Shown piece by piece: positions 42,032-52,114 of a DNA stretch of 64,000 nucleotides. Under the pieces are notes generated by a model, which was given only the letters and a program-made list of their open reading frames with translations, was not told the origin of the DNA and searched no databases. The translations under genes and the position numbers were made by a program. Positions within the stretch are counted from its first letter, which is position 1. Every line of letters begins with the position of its first letter. This DNA is from Membranihabitans maritimus (GTDB lineage: Bacteria > Bacteroidota > Bacteroidia > Chitinophagales > Saprospiraceae): the NCBI RefSeq assembly GCF_021729145.1, contig NZ_JAJSLW010000004.1, positions 124,001 to 188,000 on the forward strand, written 5' to 3'.

Positions 42032-43810
42032 TTATTGCTTTAATTCTTTAATTGGTAAAAGACTATCGGTTGTTGAACCGCATTTCAGCATTTTTTCACC
42101 GAAATACGGATTTTCTATGTCTGGATGTAAACTCAACCAATTAGCCCCTTGATCATCGTCCGCCATTGGACAATGTTGGATATAAACGGTACCGGTTTCC
42201 GGGTTTCCAAAGGTCTTGATTTGTGCGATCAGGGTTTCGGACAATGGTTTGAGTATTGCCCTCCATTCTTCTATCGAATTGACTTGAGGCAACCGTTTGG
42301 CGCTGGCCTCCAATTCGGATCTGAATTCATTCCAAACTTCTCCCCACTGCTGGGAAATATCAGCCTCAGGCATCCTGTCTATTCCTGATATAATCGTCTC
42401 TATGGTTCCCGGAATATTATCTTTATCATCCGCCACCAGTTTATCTTTAAAATCAAGATATTGATCTATCACGTTATCTAAAGATTCGCGATGGCTTTTA
42501 TCCAATTCTCCTGAAAAGTCAGGATGAATATTTTCCGGAACTTGATCACCTTTGACTTTTACGGATTGGTTAATCATGCTTCTCTGATTATTTAGTTGTG
42601 CAGAGGCATCCACGGCAAAAACACCGTTGGTCACCACCTGATCACCAGCCTGTAATCCGTTTTTCACTTGATATGAACTACCTACCACATCCCCTAATTC
42701 AATTTCCCGGTATTCAAAAGTGGGGATGGCTTGGGATTTGTCCCTGAGATAAACTACAGATGATCTACCGGTCCATAGAACTGCCGTTTTGGGAACATAT
42801 AAGGATTCTTCGGACAATTTGTTTTTTGAACTTTGTAAAGTGCCTCGTATCAACATTTCCGGTTTTAACAATCCTCCGGAATTAATAACCTGCCCTCGAA
42901 CTTTAACGGCCCTTGTTGCCGGATCCAAAACCGGGTCAATAAAGTCTACCCGGGTAGTAAATTCCTTCCCCGGCAATGCCTGTACTTTGAATCTGATCCT
43001 GTCCCCAACAGAAAACGAAGACAAGTTCTCTTCATATATATCAAATACAGCCCAAAGCGAACTCAGGTTATATATTTTAAATAAAACCTGGGAAGAAGAA
43101 ATATAGTCACCCTCCTCAATATCTTTGGATAAAACATACCCACTTTCTTCGGCAATAATAGGTAAGGTTTCTATCACCACTCCTCTCGTTTCTACATTGT
43201 TAATAAATTCTTGAGATACTTTTAAAAATCTCAACTTATTACGAGCAACCTTTATCAGGTCAGGATTTACCTCTAATAGCTTCTTTGCTTCCAGCAATTC
43301 TTGTTGGGCTGTAATAATTTCAGGCGAATATACCTCGCCAATCACATTTCCCTTTTCCACATATTCTCCGGCAAATTTCACGTTCAGTTTTTCAATTCGC
43401 CCTGGAAAATGAGCGGTCTGAGAAAAAACCTTCCGCTCATCGACTTGTATTCTTCCATTTAAAAATAGTGGGTCAGCAGCATCACCAACGGATACAGAAC
43501 TTCCTACTTGAGTGGTTTGAATATTGGCAAGCTCAACCGCAGATTGAGTCATTGTAAGCTGTAGGGGGTTATTCTTCACTGAACTATTTCCGCTGTCATC
43601 CACAGGAATGAGATCCATTTCGCAAATCGGACATTTGCCTGGTTCTGTTCTCCGGATCTGAGGATGCATAGAACAAGTCCATATAGTTTCCTCTTCTGAG
43701 ACCAAGTGGCTATGAGTTTCCTTTTCGGATCTTCCGAAATGGCTGATTCCCCAACCCAGTATTCCCCCGGCAATAAATAAAATTCCAAATATTATATATT
43801 TCGTCTTCAT
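42032..43810 (-). CDS. cusB: CusB-like periplasmic adaptor of a heavy-metal RND pump
   Basis: 592 residues. Membrane anchor/signal (residues 5-22), HMBD finger TIWTCSMHPQIRRTEPGKCPICEMDLIP (about 43-70), then the adaptor hairpin and barrel (VFSQTAHFPGRIEKLNVKFAGEYVEKGNVIGEVYSPEIITAQQELLEA; AVFDIYEENLSSFSVGDRIRF; VDFIDPVLDPATRAVKVRGQV). The C-terminal ~150 residues resemble DUF3347 (YLDFKDKLVADD..., YIQHCPMADDDQGANWLS) with Cys/Met residues suitable for copper transfer. It links the RND pump and outer-membrane channel encoded in the same operon. Confidence 0.93.
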   Translation of the reverse strand: MKTKYIIFGILFIAGGILGWGISHFGRSEKETHSHLVSEEETIWTCSMHPQIRRTEPGKCPICEMDLIPVDDSGNSSVKNNPLQLTMTQSAVELANIQTTQVGSSVSVGDAADPLFLNGRIQVDERKVFSQTAHFPGRIEKLNVKFAGEYVEKGNVIGEVYSPEIITAQQELLEAKKLLEVNPDLIKVARNKLRFLKVSQEFINNVETRGVVIETLPIIAEESGYVLSKDIEEGDYISSSQVLFKIYNLSSLWAVFDIYEENLSSFSVGDRIRFKVQALPGKEFTTRVDFIDPVLDPATRAVKVRGQVINSGGLLKPEMLIRGTLQSSKNKLSEESLYVPKTAVLWTGRSSVVYLRDKSQAIPTFEYREIELGDVVGSSYQVKNGLQAGDQVVTNGVFAVDASAQLNNQRSMINQSVKVKGDQVPENIHPDFSGELDKSHRESLDNVIDQYLDFKDKLVADDKDNIPGTIETIISGIDRMPEADISQQWGEVWNEFRSELEASAKRLPQVNSIEEWRAILKPLSETLIAQIKTFGNPETGTVYIQHCPMADDDQGANWLSLHPDIENPYFGEKMLKCGSTTDSLLPIKELKQ

Positions 43811-43823
43811 CTGTTAAATATTT

Positions 43824-45062
43824 TTAATTACTGATCCACCGTTCAATTTCAGATTTTGCAATCTGAGAAAGAGCAATGGCATTTACTTGCTTCAATTGAT
43901 AATCGATTATCTTATTTTCGTATAGAATTAGTTCGTCAAATTTATTGCCCTCAGCGCTGTATTGGGCCTCCAGCACTCTGAGTGTGCGTTTTATCACTTC
44001 AATCTGTTGAGCGTAAAATTTATAATTTTTATTCTGCACCAATACTTCTGTTTTGGCAGATGAAATGATTTCATTTACTTCATTTCGTTTATTTTCTTCA
44101 TACAAATCGAAAGAAACCAATTTGGCCCGTTCCTGATTATCTTTGGCTTCGTAGTTCTTGTTAAAAATCGGTATACTGGCAGATACCATGGGCATAATTA
44201 CATCCCTCCCATTATGTTGGGGATCAGCATCTGTTCGACGACCGATAGCTACGTAATCAATTCCTAAACCGAGAGTGGGATATCTCTCACTTTTATTTCT
44301 TTCAATTTTTGCCTCAGACACTTTTCGCTGTTGTTCAAAAATCATGAAGTCTGGGACAGACTCCAGATCATCTTCCGTGTGGGATTCAATCAAATGATCC
44401 TCCACGGTTGCAGAAAAATCACCAACAATAGAAATACTATCGCCCAGATCGCGTCCCAGGAGTTTATTCAGTTTATTTTGGATTTGCACTTTTTGTTGTT
44501 CAACAACATCAATTGAATTCTCTATTTCATTAATAAGCATTTGTACCTGAAATATATCCGAGCTACTTGTCTTTCCGTGTTCTGCCATTCTCAAAGTGAG
44601 ATCGTAGCGGGATTCCAAAAGCGGCAATCGCTCTTCAATTACTTCCTTCTGACGTCTCAACTGCCAGGCCTGGATGTATAGCTTCTTAAACAGTAGCGCC
44701 AAATCTTCGCTAGCAATTTTACTTTCAAAATTTTTCAGCTCCGACTCCCTTCTTGCTACTTCCGCCCGATTCTCCAGCACTCCGTTCCAGGGAAACATTT
44801 GTGTAATTCCTACTTTCCACTGCTGGGGCCCTAATCTGGTCTCTACCGGCAAAGGAAATACACCAACTGATACTTGAGGATCCGGAAGATCACTAAATTG
44901 ATCCGCTGTAAATTGGGATGAAGCATAGTCCTGGCGAATCGCCTCTAATCCCGGATTATTCGCTTCCAACATTGGCAAAAGACTATCGAGTTGCTGGGAA
45001 AACATTGGAAGGGGAAGCAGAATGTTAAAAAATATTATTTTAATAATTACTTTCATTTCCAT
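43824..45062 (-). CDS. cusC: CusC-like outer-membrane efflux channel (TolC family)
   Basis: 412 residues with signal peptide (IIFFNILLPLPMFSQ). Two OEP repeats are visible: LEANNPGLEAIRQDYASSQF / LPDPQVSVGVFPLPVETRLGPQQWKVGITQMFPW and PTLGLGIDYVAIGRR...MPMVSASIPIFNKNYEAKDNQ, with long coiled-coil helices between. It forms the exit duct of the tripartite metal pump. Six bases separate it from the RND gene and 14 from the adaptor gene. Confidence 0.93.
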   Translation of the reverse strand: MEMKVIIKIIFFNILLPLPMFSQQLDSLLPMLEANNPGLEAIRQDYASSQFTADQFSDLPDPQVSVGVFPLPVETRLGPQQWKVGITQMFPWNGVLENRAEVARRESELKNFESKIASEDLALLFKKLYIQAWQLRRQKEVIEERLPLLESRYDLTLRMAEHGKTSSSDIFQVQMLINEIENSIDVVEQQKVQIQNKLNKLLGRDLGDSISIVGDFSATVEDHLIESHTEDDLESVPDFMIFEQQRKVSEAKIERNKSERYPTLGLGIDYVAIGRRTDADPQHNGRDVIMPMVSASIPIFNKNYEAKDNQERAKLVSFDLYEENKRNEVNEIISSAKTEVLVQNKNYKFYAQQIEVIKRTLRVLEAQYSAEGNKFDELILYENKIIDYQLKQVNAIALSQIAKSEIERWISN

Positions 45063-45067
45063 CGATT

Positions 45068-48000
45068 TTAAGCTTTTACAAGTTTGGAATTGCGGAGTGA
45101 CCAGCGGATATAAAAATTATACAGGACGGGAACAGTAAACATGGTAATAATTTGCCATACCATCCCGCCGAAGGAAGGAATCGCCATAGGCACCATAATA
45201 TCAGAACCTCTTCCTGTACTGGATAACACCGGCAATAATGCAAGAATTGTTGTCGCAGTAGTCATCATCGCCGGCCGGACCCTACGGAGTCCCCCCTGTA
45301 TTACTGATTCTTCTGCATCCTGATAGTTTTGAGGTTGATTTTGACGTATGCTGTTTTGGATAAAAGTCCCCATCAGTACCCCATCGTCTGTAGCAATACC
45401 AGCCAAAGCAAGAAAGCCCACCCAGACGGCGACAGAAAGATTAATTTCATGGATCTGGAATAGGTCCCTCATATTACTTCCGAACATATCAAAGTCCATA
45501 AACCAGGGTTGGCCATACAGCCAAATCATTATAAATCCCCCTGCAAAAGCTACAAAGACACCACTAAACACCATTGCCGTCACCGGAACCGATCTGAAAT
45601 GGAAAAATAATACAAGGAAAATTACCAAAAGTGAAATCGGTAATACGAGTGTGAGTTTCTTATTGGCCCGGATCTGTTGTTGATAGTTCCCCGCAAAAGC
45701 ATAGCTAATTCCAGCCGTACGTTCCAATTTTCCCTTTGCAATAGCCTCTTCGATAGCTGCCTGAGCATTTTCTACCACCTCTCCTTCAGCATATCCATCC
45801 TCTTTGTCAAATAATACATAGCCTACTAGAAAACCATCTTCGCTTTTTATGGATTGTGGTCCTTGTTCATATCTAATATCCGCTACATCACTCAAAGGAA
45901 TTTCAGCACCTGAAGACGTCCGGATCAGAATCTGCTGGATCTGCTCAGGACTATTTCTCCAGCTTCTGGGAAGGCGCACTCTGATATTATATCGCTCTCT
46001 TCCTTCCACCGTTTGCGACATTTTCATACCCCCTATTCCAGCCTGAATATAATTCTGAACATCAGAGATTGTCAATCCATAACGAGCGATAGCCTGGCGA
46101 TTGATATCAATCAGGAGGTAAGGTTTTCCTACAATTCGATCTGCAAAAACAGCGGATTCCTTGACCCCATCAACATCCTTTAGAATAGGTTCAAGGTTTC
46201 TTCCGAAATCTTCAATTTCATTGAGTTTATTCCCTCTAACTTTAATACCCATGGGCGCCCTCATCCCCGTCTGAAGCATGACCAAACGAGTCTCAATTGG
46301 CTGCAATTTGGGAGCTGATGTCACCCCTGGCAATTTGGTAACTTCTACAATTTCATTCCATATATCATCAGGACTATTAATATGGGCTCTCCAGTTCCGA
46401 TAATACTGGCCATTGGGGTCTGGAATAAGTTCATCTTTAGTATTACGAATGAAGTGGCGCTGCTCATCAACTTTAAAGCGTATTCGATATCCCTTTTCAT
46501 TAGTCTTGTACTCGGGTTCATAGAGGATCACATTTTCATACATGGACAGCGGTGCCGGATCCAAAGAACTATTTACTCGCCCTGCCTTACCTACTACACT
46601 TTTCACTTCCGGAATTGACGTCACAGCCATATCCAGTAATTGAAGGTTTTTCAAGTTTTCTTGCACTCCGCTGTGGGGCATAGAAGTAGGCATTAACAAA
46701 AAAGAACCTTCGTCTAAAGAAGGCATAAACTCTTTACCCGTATTCATCATTATACGCACACCCATAAAGATCATTCCAACGACCACGATCAGAAAAATCC
46801 ATCTGACTTTGAACACAAATCTCAACAATCGTTCGTAGTACACCATAATACTATATAGAACTCCTACCAGGGCTCCTATGACTAGGGTAAGGAAAACCAC
46901 ATTCGCCAACAGTCCCTGCTCCACTCCCAACGGGATCCAATACTTTGCCAAGACTAATACTCCAATAAAACCGTAACCGACACTGAGTATGATCTTCCAA
47001 AAATGCTGCTTCCTTTGCGGGAGAAGACGTCTTCCTACTTCCACAATTAATAAGAGAAAAGCAACTAAAACGAGAACCCAGGCGATCATATTCTGGGAGA
47101 AGAAAAAACATCCGGCACCCATTATAAATAAACCAAGGGGAACGATAATCCGCGACCATTTATAATTACTCCTAAGAGAATATATCCAATAAGAAAATGT
47201 GGGTACGATAACAAGGGTAACAATGATAGATGCCATAAGGGCAAAAGTCTTCGTAAAGGCCAAAGGCCTGAACAACTTCCCTTCAGCAGCTTCCATAGCA
47301 AATACAGGTAAAAAGCTTATAATAGTAGTAGCCATTGCCGTAGTTATGGCGCCTGCTACTTCATGAGTAGCATGCCGGATGGAGTCCAACAGTTCTTCCT
47401 TTTCTCCAAACTCCTCCCTTCGATTTACTACACTCTCGACTACGACTATTCCCATATCCGCCATAGTTCCAATAGCAATAGCAATCCCCGACAAAGCAAC
47501 TATATTGGCATCTACCCCAAAATACTTCATAGCTACAAAACACAATAATACCGAGATAGGAATACTAAGCGATACGATAATTGATGAGCGGATGTTAAAA
47601 AGGAGCAGAATTATCACAATTACGGATACCAACAATTCCAACCTCAAAGCCTCATCCAGCGTCCCTATCGTTTCATTGATCAATTCACTTCGGTCATAAA
47701 ATGGAACTACAGTCACCTGACTAACCGTTCCATCTTCAAGGGTCTTACTCGGCAAGCCATTTGATATCTCCGCAATCTTTTCTTTAACGTTTCCGATTAC
47801 AGCCATTGGGTTTGAACCATAGCGTGCTACCACAACTCCTCCTACAGCCTCACTTCCTGATTTATCCAGGATTCCCCTTCTCGTGGCAGGCCCAATGTTA
47901 ACTTTTGCAACCTGAGAAACAGTAACGGGAATGGTCTCTGTCTCCTTTAGAACCGTCTGTTCGATATCTTCAATGGATTTGACATACCCCAATCCACGAA

Positions 48001-48745
48001 TAAAATACTCGACATTATTTATTTCCAGGGTTTGTGCTCCTACATCACTATTCGTCTTTTTGAGCGCGTTCATTATATCTGTTATGGACACGCCATGTAT
48101 TCTCATTGCTTCAGGATCCATATCTACCTGGTACTCCTTGACAAATCCCCCAACAGAAGCCACTTCCGCAACTCCCTGAGTTGCTGATAGCCCGTATTTT
48201 ACATAAAAGTCCTGGATAGACCTTAATTCGTGCAAATCCCATCCTCCGGTCGGATTCCCTTCTCGGTCCCTACCTTCCAACGTATACCAAAAAATTTGTC
48301 CAAGAGCAGTAGCATCCGGCCCCAATGCAGGGGAAACTCCATCCGGTATTACTCCCTCAGGCAATGCATTAAGTTTTTCTAGTATTCGACTCCGTGACCA
48401 GTAAAATTCTACATCTTCTTCAAAAATGAGATAAATAGATGAAAGGCCAAACATAGAACTTGACCTTACACTTTTCACCCCGGGAACTCCTAATAAAGCA
48501 CTGGTCAGGGGATACGTTATTTGATCCTCCACATCCTGAGGTGACCGTCCTGGCCACTCAGTAAAAACTATTTGTTGGTTTTCTCCCAGGTCGGGAATGG
48601 CATCGACCGGAACGGGATCCGAAGGAAGAAATGGAATTTTATAATCGAATGGGGAAGTAATTACACCCCATCCAACGAAAATAAAAAATAACAGTACCAC
48701 TATTATCTTATTGTCCAAAAAGACATTAATAAATTTTTTGAGCAT
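45068..48745 (-). CDS. cusA: CusA/CzcA-family heavy-metal RND efflux pump
   Basis: 1225 residues, inner-membrane HME-RND transporter. Features: DAIPDLGENQQIVFTEWPGRSPQDVEDQITYPLT after the first helix, the helix-4 motif IGTMADMGIVVVESVVNRREE (proton relay), FLPVFAMEAAEGKLFRPLAFTKTFAL, and the C-terminal GGLRRVRPAMMTTATTILALLPVLSSTGRGSDIMVPMAIPSFGG. It is about 180 residues longer than E. coli CusA owing to extra hydrophobic segments around residues 500-630, common in Bacteroidota. Exports Cu/Ag or similar cations with the CusB and CusC products. Confidence 0.95.
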   Translation of the reverse strand: MLKKFINVFLDNKIIVVLLFFIFVGWGVITSPFDYKIPFLPSDPVPVDAIPDLGENQQIVFTEWPGRSPQDVEDQITYPLTSALLGVPGVKSVRSSSMFGLSSIYLIFEEDVEFYWSRSRILEKLNALPEGVIPDGVSPALGPDATALGQIFWYTLEGRDREGNPTGGWDLHELRSIQDFYVKYGLSATQGVAEVASVGGFVKEYQVDMDPEAMRIHGVSITDIMNALKKTNSDVGAQTLEINNVEYFIRGLGYVKSIEDIEQTVLKETETIPVTVSQVAKVNIGPATRRGILDKSGSEAVGGVVVARYGSNPMAVIGNVKEKIAEISNGLPSKTLEDGTVSQVTVVPFYDRSELINETIGTLDEALRLELLVSVIVIILLLFNIRSSIIVSLSIPISVLLCFVAMKYFGVDANIVALSGIAIAIGTMADMGIVVVESVVNRREEFGEKEELLDSIRHATHEVAGAITTAMATTIISFLPVFAMEAAEGKLFRPLAFTKTFALMASIIVTLVIVPTFSYWIYSLRSNYKWSRIIVPLGLFIMGAGCFFFSQNMIAWVLVLVAFLLLIVEVGRRLLPQRKQHFWKIILSVGYGFIGVLVLAKYWIPLGVEQGLLANVVFLTLVIGALVGVLYSIMVYYERLLRFVFKVRWIFLIVVVGMIFMGVRIMMNTGKEFMPSLDEGSFLLMPTSMPHSGVQENLKNLQLLDMAVTSIPEVKSVVGKAGRVNSSLDPAPLSMYENVILYEPEYKTNEKGYRIRFKVDEQRHFIRNTKDELIPDPNGQYYRNWRAHINSPDDIWNEIVEVTKLPGVTSAPKLQPIETRLVMLQTGMRAPMGIKVRGNKLNEIEDFGRNLEPILKDVDGVKESAVFADRIVGKPYLLIDINRQAIARYGLTISDVQNYIQAGIGGMKMSQTVEGRERYNIRVRLPRSWRNSPEQIQQILIRTSSGAEIPLSDVADIRYEQGPQSIKSEDGFLVGYVLFDKEDGYAEGEVVENAQAAIEEAIAKGKLERTAGISYAFAGNYQQQIRANKKLTLVLPISLLVIFLVLFFHFRSVPVTAMVFSGVFVAFAGGFIMIWLYGQPWFMDFDMFGSNMRDLFQIHEINLSVAVWVGFLALAGIATDDGVLMGTFIQNSIRQNQPQNYQDAEESVIQGGLRRVRPAMMTTATTILALLPVLSSTGRGSDIMVPMAIPSFGGMVWQIITMFTVPVLYNFYIRWSLRNSKLVKA

Positions 48746-48860
48746 AGTTTAGATATACATTGTATAAAGAATAGTCAAAATTTCTCTTTGACAATTAGAA
48801 AACCCGTTGGTAAAAGATTACACTTTCAACCAAGGTTATTAAGAAATACCATGTATACGA

Positions 48861-49274
48861 CTAGCAGAGGAAAGACTGATGCATAGGAAGATATACATCA
48901 GCAGGGGGTGGAGGATTCCAGTTTTTTATTACAAAATCGGGTGTGACCTGAACTGTCACAAGATCCTTTACAAAGAATAGAACTATGGAAACAAGAACAT
49001 TGATATTAAGTTCCTTGTATTCTGCAGGATGAAAATTCTGATCAATATCTACTTTAATCAGTTCAGTCTTATTGTCACAGCAGTTCTTCCGGTCTTCTTT
49101 ATCTTGAGCGGAATGCATGGGACAGGTTGTCTTCTGTTGTTCATGACAATTTTCAGCCTTTAGGAAAAAGGACACGGATTTGAGTTCATCATTACAAAAA
49201 TGCTTATCCAGTACAAAGCTCATAGAGCTAAGTAATACTGCAATCAAAAGCATAATATGTAATAAATTTTTCAT
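48861..49274 (-). CDS. HYC_CC_PP-family small exported protein
   Basis: 137 residues. Signal peptide (MKNLLHIMLLIAVLLSSMSFV). The name-giving motifs are present: KHFCND after the signal (HYC variant), KNCCDNKTELIKVDIDQNF in the middle, and NWNPPPPADVYLPMHQSFLC at the end. This family is common at the head of Bacteroidota copper-efflux operons and is thought to bind metal, but its function is not established. First gene of the Cus-like operon, about 115 bases before cusA. Confidence 0.88.
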   Translation of the reverse strand: MKNLLHIMLLIAVLLSSMSFVLDKHFCNDELKSVSFFLKAENCHEQQKTTCPMHSAQDKEDRKNCCDNKTELIKVDIDQNFHPAEYKELNINVLVSIVLFFVKDLVTVQVTPDFVIKNWNPPPPADVYLPMHQSFLC

Positions 49275-49569
49275 CGTAAATTCTAAATATACAAAATTAC
49301 TAAAAATATTCGATCAATAATCGTTCCATTATTTCATTTGTTATTTTTAAAATTTAATTAACGATATACACCAAATTTATGGCTCATTTGAATGTATTAA
49401 TTCTATAAAATTCAATGAATTTATGGATTCACACTCCAATAATTGAACAAAATGGCTTATTACAACCGTAATCTATCAACTTGCGGAACTCTTACATCAT
49501 AAAAAACCCAGATTATTTACGGTCCCTGACGTGTAGACAAAACCACACGGCCTACGAATTATTTACAGG

Positions 49570-50577
49570 AAACTTCATTAGAATAGTAATTGGGCAGCGG
49601 GGATAGGGTCCGGCAAGACTATTGTTTGACTCCCAGGATCACCAGCGATTGAAAGAATATGTTCAGGGGTACAAACTCCTTACCATCTATGAAACTCAAC
49701 GGATTGGCAATATTGGATGGGGTTGACACTTTTAATAGACCATCAAACCAACTAATACATTATTGCGACCGACTCTTTTTCATTCCACTTATCACTAGGT
49801 TTGGGCGAGTCCTTGACCTGCAGAAGAAGAACTATTACACTTTACCCTCTTTCCCTAATGGGATTGAGGAATCATTATAATAAATTTGAACTAAAAAAAC
49901 AGGAAGAAGATTTCTTACGTTTTGGTTCGTACCCCGAAGTCTTAACTACCAGGCAACTAATGAGAAAATCTTCCTTCTCAATAAACTTACAGATTCATAT
50001 CTTCTCAAAGATATTTTGAAACTGGATAATAGCAGGGGAGCACAGCGACAAGTAATTTTATAAGAATGACTTGCATTTCAGGTTGATAACGAAGTTTCTT
50101 TAAATGAATAAGCCACTCAGGTAAATTTAGATGCTAAAACCTTGGGACGTTATCTCGATTTACTTGAAAAAAGATTTGTCATTAATAGGATCGGAGATTT
50201 TAGTAGAAATCTCAGAAAAGAAAGTACTACCAAAACTAAATATTATTCTCTTGATACAAGTGTCTGAAATGCGCAAATCAACCTGTTTATAACCCAACTG
50301 ACCGATCTCAATGAGATAAGAGCATTGTTTGAAAATTTTATAGTAATGGAATTTGTGAAAATGAATGCATACAAGGGGAAATATGCAGAACTTTACTTTT
50401 GGAGAACGCATAGCGGGGAAGAAGTAGACCGGGTATAAGATCACACTTTACCTTCAAAACTTACTGATTATGAAATGGAATGAAAAGATTAAAAACTAAC
50501 ATTCCCAAGTCCTGGAAATCCAATTGTACACACTCAGAATTTACGGTCATTAACCGAGAAAATTATCTCCATTTTTA
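49570..50577 (+). pseudogene. Decayed AAA ATPase / DUF4143 gene
   Basis: Pieces of one ATPase are spread over all three plus frames: P-loop WAAGIGSGKTIV (49591-49626), LFDSQDHQRLKEYVQGYKLLTIYETQRIGNIG, YIIATDSFSFHLSLGLGESL (49760-), TLYPLSLMGLRNHYNKFELK, EEDFLRFGSYPEVLTT, SYLLKDILKLDNSRG, LDAKTLGRYLDLLEKRFVIN, GDFSRNLRKESTTKTKYYSLD, ENFIVMEFVKMNAYKGKYAE, LYFWRTHSGEEVDRV, and finally SEFTVINRENYLHFY (50539-50574). The order is exactly that of DUF4143 proteins (ATPase, helical DUF4143, nuclease-like end). Many frameshifts and in-frame stops make it non-functional. It abuts the 3' end of the MATE gene. Confidence 0.85.
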
Positions 50578-51948
50578 CTATGATTCCATCAAATCCGGCA
50601 CTATTTTCGGTTTTAATCTTTTCCTTACCTCCCTATTGAGAAAGTATCCTGTCACTATGGTTGAGAGTACATCAGCAATGGGGAAGGACATCCACACACC
50701 AAGCTCACCATAGAACCTGGGCAAAATTAACACCAACGGAATAAAACAAAATCCCTGCCGGGATAATGTAAGGAAGAATGCCGGTACCGCTTTGCCTACA
50801 GCCTGGAAATAAGCCGATCCAATTAATTGCACAGCTATAACCGGGGTTGCCGCAAAGACCCAACGCATAGCGCCGGGAGTACCTTTTACCACGAAATCAT
50901 CTTCTGTGAATACACTTACAATAGCTTCCGGAAAAATCATTATTAATGTAAAAACACCTAAAGCCAGTACAGCTGCATATTTGATTGCTACATTTATACT
51001 TTCGATCACACGACCATATTTACCCGCACCGTAATTAAATCCCGCTACAGGCAAAAACCCCTGGGTAACACCAAGTACAGGAAATAATGCAAACATCAAC
51101 ATCCTTCCAATAATAGCATATATAGTCACTGAAGCCTCTCCACCAATATTAAAAAGTATATTATTGACGAATAAATAAGTTATACTCACTACAGCCTGGC
51201 GTGCCAGGGTCACAAAACCCAGGGATGAAATTTCCTTAACTATACCCCAACTCAATCGAAGGTAACTCCAATTTAATTTCAATTCCGATTTTCCCGAAGT
51301 AAAAAACCAGACTATATACATAAAGCAAAGCACGTATGATCCTGTAGTCGCCCATGCAGCGCCATACATTCCCATATCCAGAATGTTTATAAAAACAACA
51401 TCCAAAATAAGATTGCCAATGGAAGGGATCAACATGGCATACATTCCATAAGTAGGTTTCCCTTCTGCCCTTATTACATTATTCCCCATCATGCACATTG
51501 CCAAAACAGGCACACCATATAAGACAATCTTGAAATATATTTTGGCAGGTTCAAAGATTTCACCTTTTCCACCAAACCCGGGAACAATCAAATCCACATA
51601 ACTCAAACCTAATAATACTACGACAATAGTAATAAAAGAAGTAAGGGTAATTTGGTTTCCAAAGGTAATGTTAGCCTTCCCCGGGTCCCCTTTTCCAAGA
51701 GCCCTTGAAATTATAGATGCCCCACCAATTCCAATAGCCATTCCCAATGCCGAAATAAAAAAAGAAGCCGGAAGGACAACATTGATTGCAGCTATGGCAG
51801 TAGGACCTATCCAATTACCAACAAATATGGTATCAACCAGGATATTCAGTGACATTACAAGTATTCCTATCGAAGCAGGTACTGCTTGCTTAATAAGTAC
51901 TTTTCCAATTGATTCACTTCCCAGATCCCTGGAAGATATATTAGCCAT
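50578..51948 (-). CDS. MATE-family efflux transporter
   Basis: 456 residues, twelve hydrophobic segments. N-terminal half: VLIKQAVPASIGILVMSLNILVDTIFVGNWIGPTAIAAINVVLP and IGIGGASIISRALGKGD; second half repeats the fold with GFVTLARQAVVSITYLFVNNILF and GVTQGFLPVAGFNYGAGKYGRV. Uses Na+ or H+ to export cationic compounds. Stand-alone gene. Drug specificity not deducible. Confidence 0.93.
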   Translation of the reverse strand: MANISSRDLGSESIGKVLIKQAVPASIGILVMSLNILVDTIFVGNWIGPTAIAAINVVLPASFFISALGMAIGIGGASIISRALGKGDPGKANITFGNQITLTSFITIVVVLLGLSYVDLIVPGFGGKGEIFEPAKIYFKIVLYGVPVLAMCMMGNNVIRAEGKPTYGMYAMLIPSIGNLILDVVFINILDMGMYGAAWATTGSYVLCFMYIVWFFTSGKSELKLNWSYLRLSWGIVKEISSLGFVTLARQAVVSITYLFVNNILFNIGGEASVTIYAIIGRMLMFALFPVLGVTQGFLPVAGFNYGAGKYGRVIESINVAIKYAAVLALGVFTLIMIFPEAIVSVFTEDDFVVKGTPGAMRWVFAATPVIAVQLIGSAYFQAVGKAVPAFFLTLSRQGFCFIPLVLILPRFYGELGVWMSFPIADVLSTIVTGYFLNREVRKRLKPKIVPDLMES

Positions 51949-52036
51949 AAGACAAAGCTACAAACTTTTGATCATGCCTCACTTTCGAAAATAAATAATA
52001 AATAAACTTTTTCAGAGAGGACTCCCTTTGTTAAAA

Positions 52037-52064
52037 TAAGGCCCTGAAACAAACCAGGGCCTTA
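52037..52064 (-). terminator. Terminator downstream of the TonB receptor gene
   Basis: Perfect 10-bp stem TAAGGCCCTG / CAGGGCCTTA with an 8-base loop; on the minus strand it is followed by a T-rich tract. It lies about 50 bases after the receptor's stop codon. Confidence 0.75.
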
Positions 52065-52114
52065 ATTGCATGAAACGTTTATCCGGGTACGAACGAACCC
52101 GTAAAAACTAAATT

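Noticed and set aside
45141-45683. Plus-strand ORFs opposite cusA
   Set aside because: Shadows of a highly conserved RND gene.
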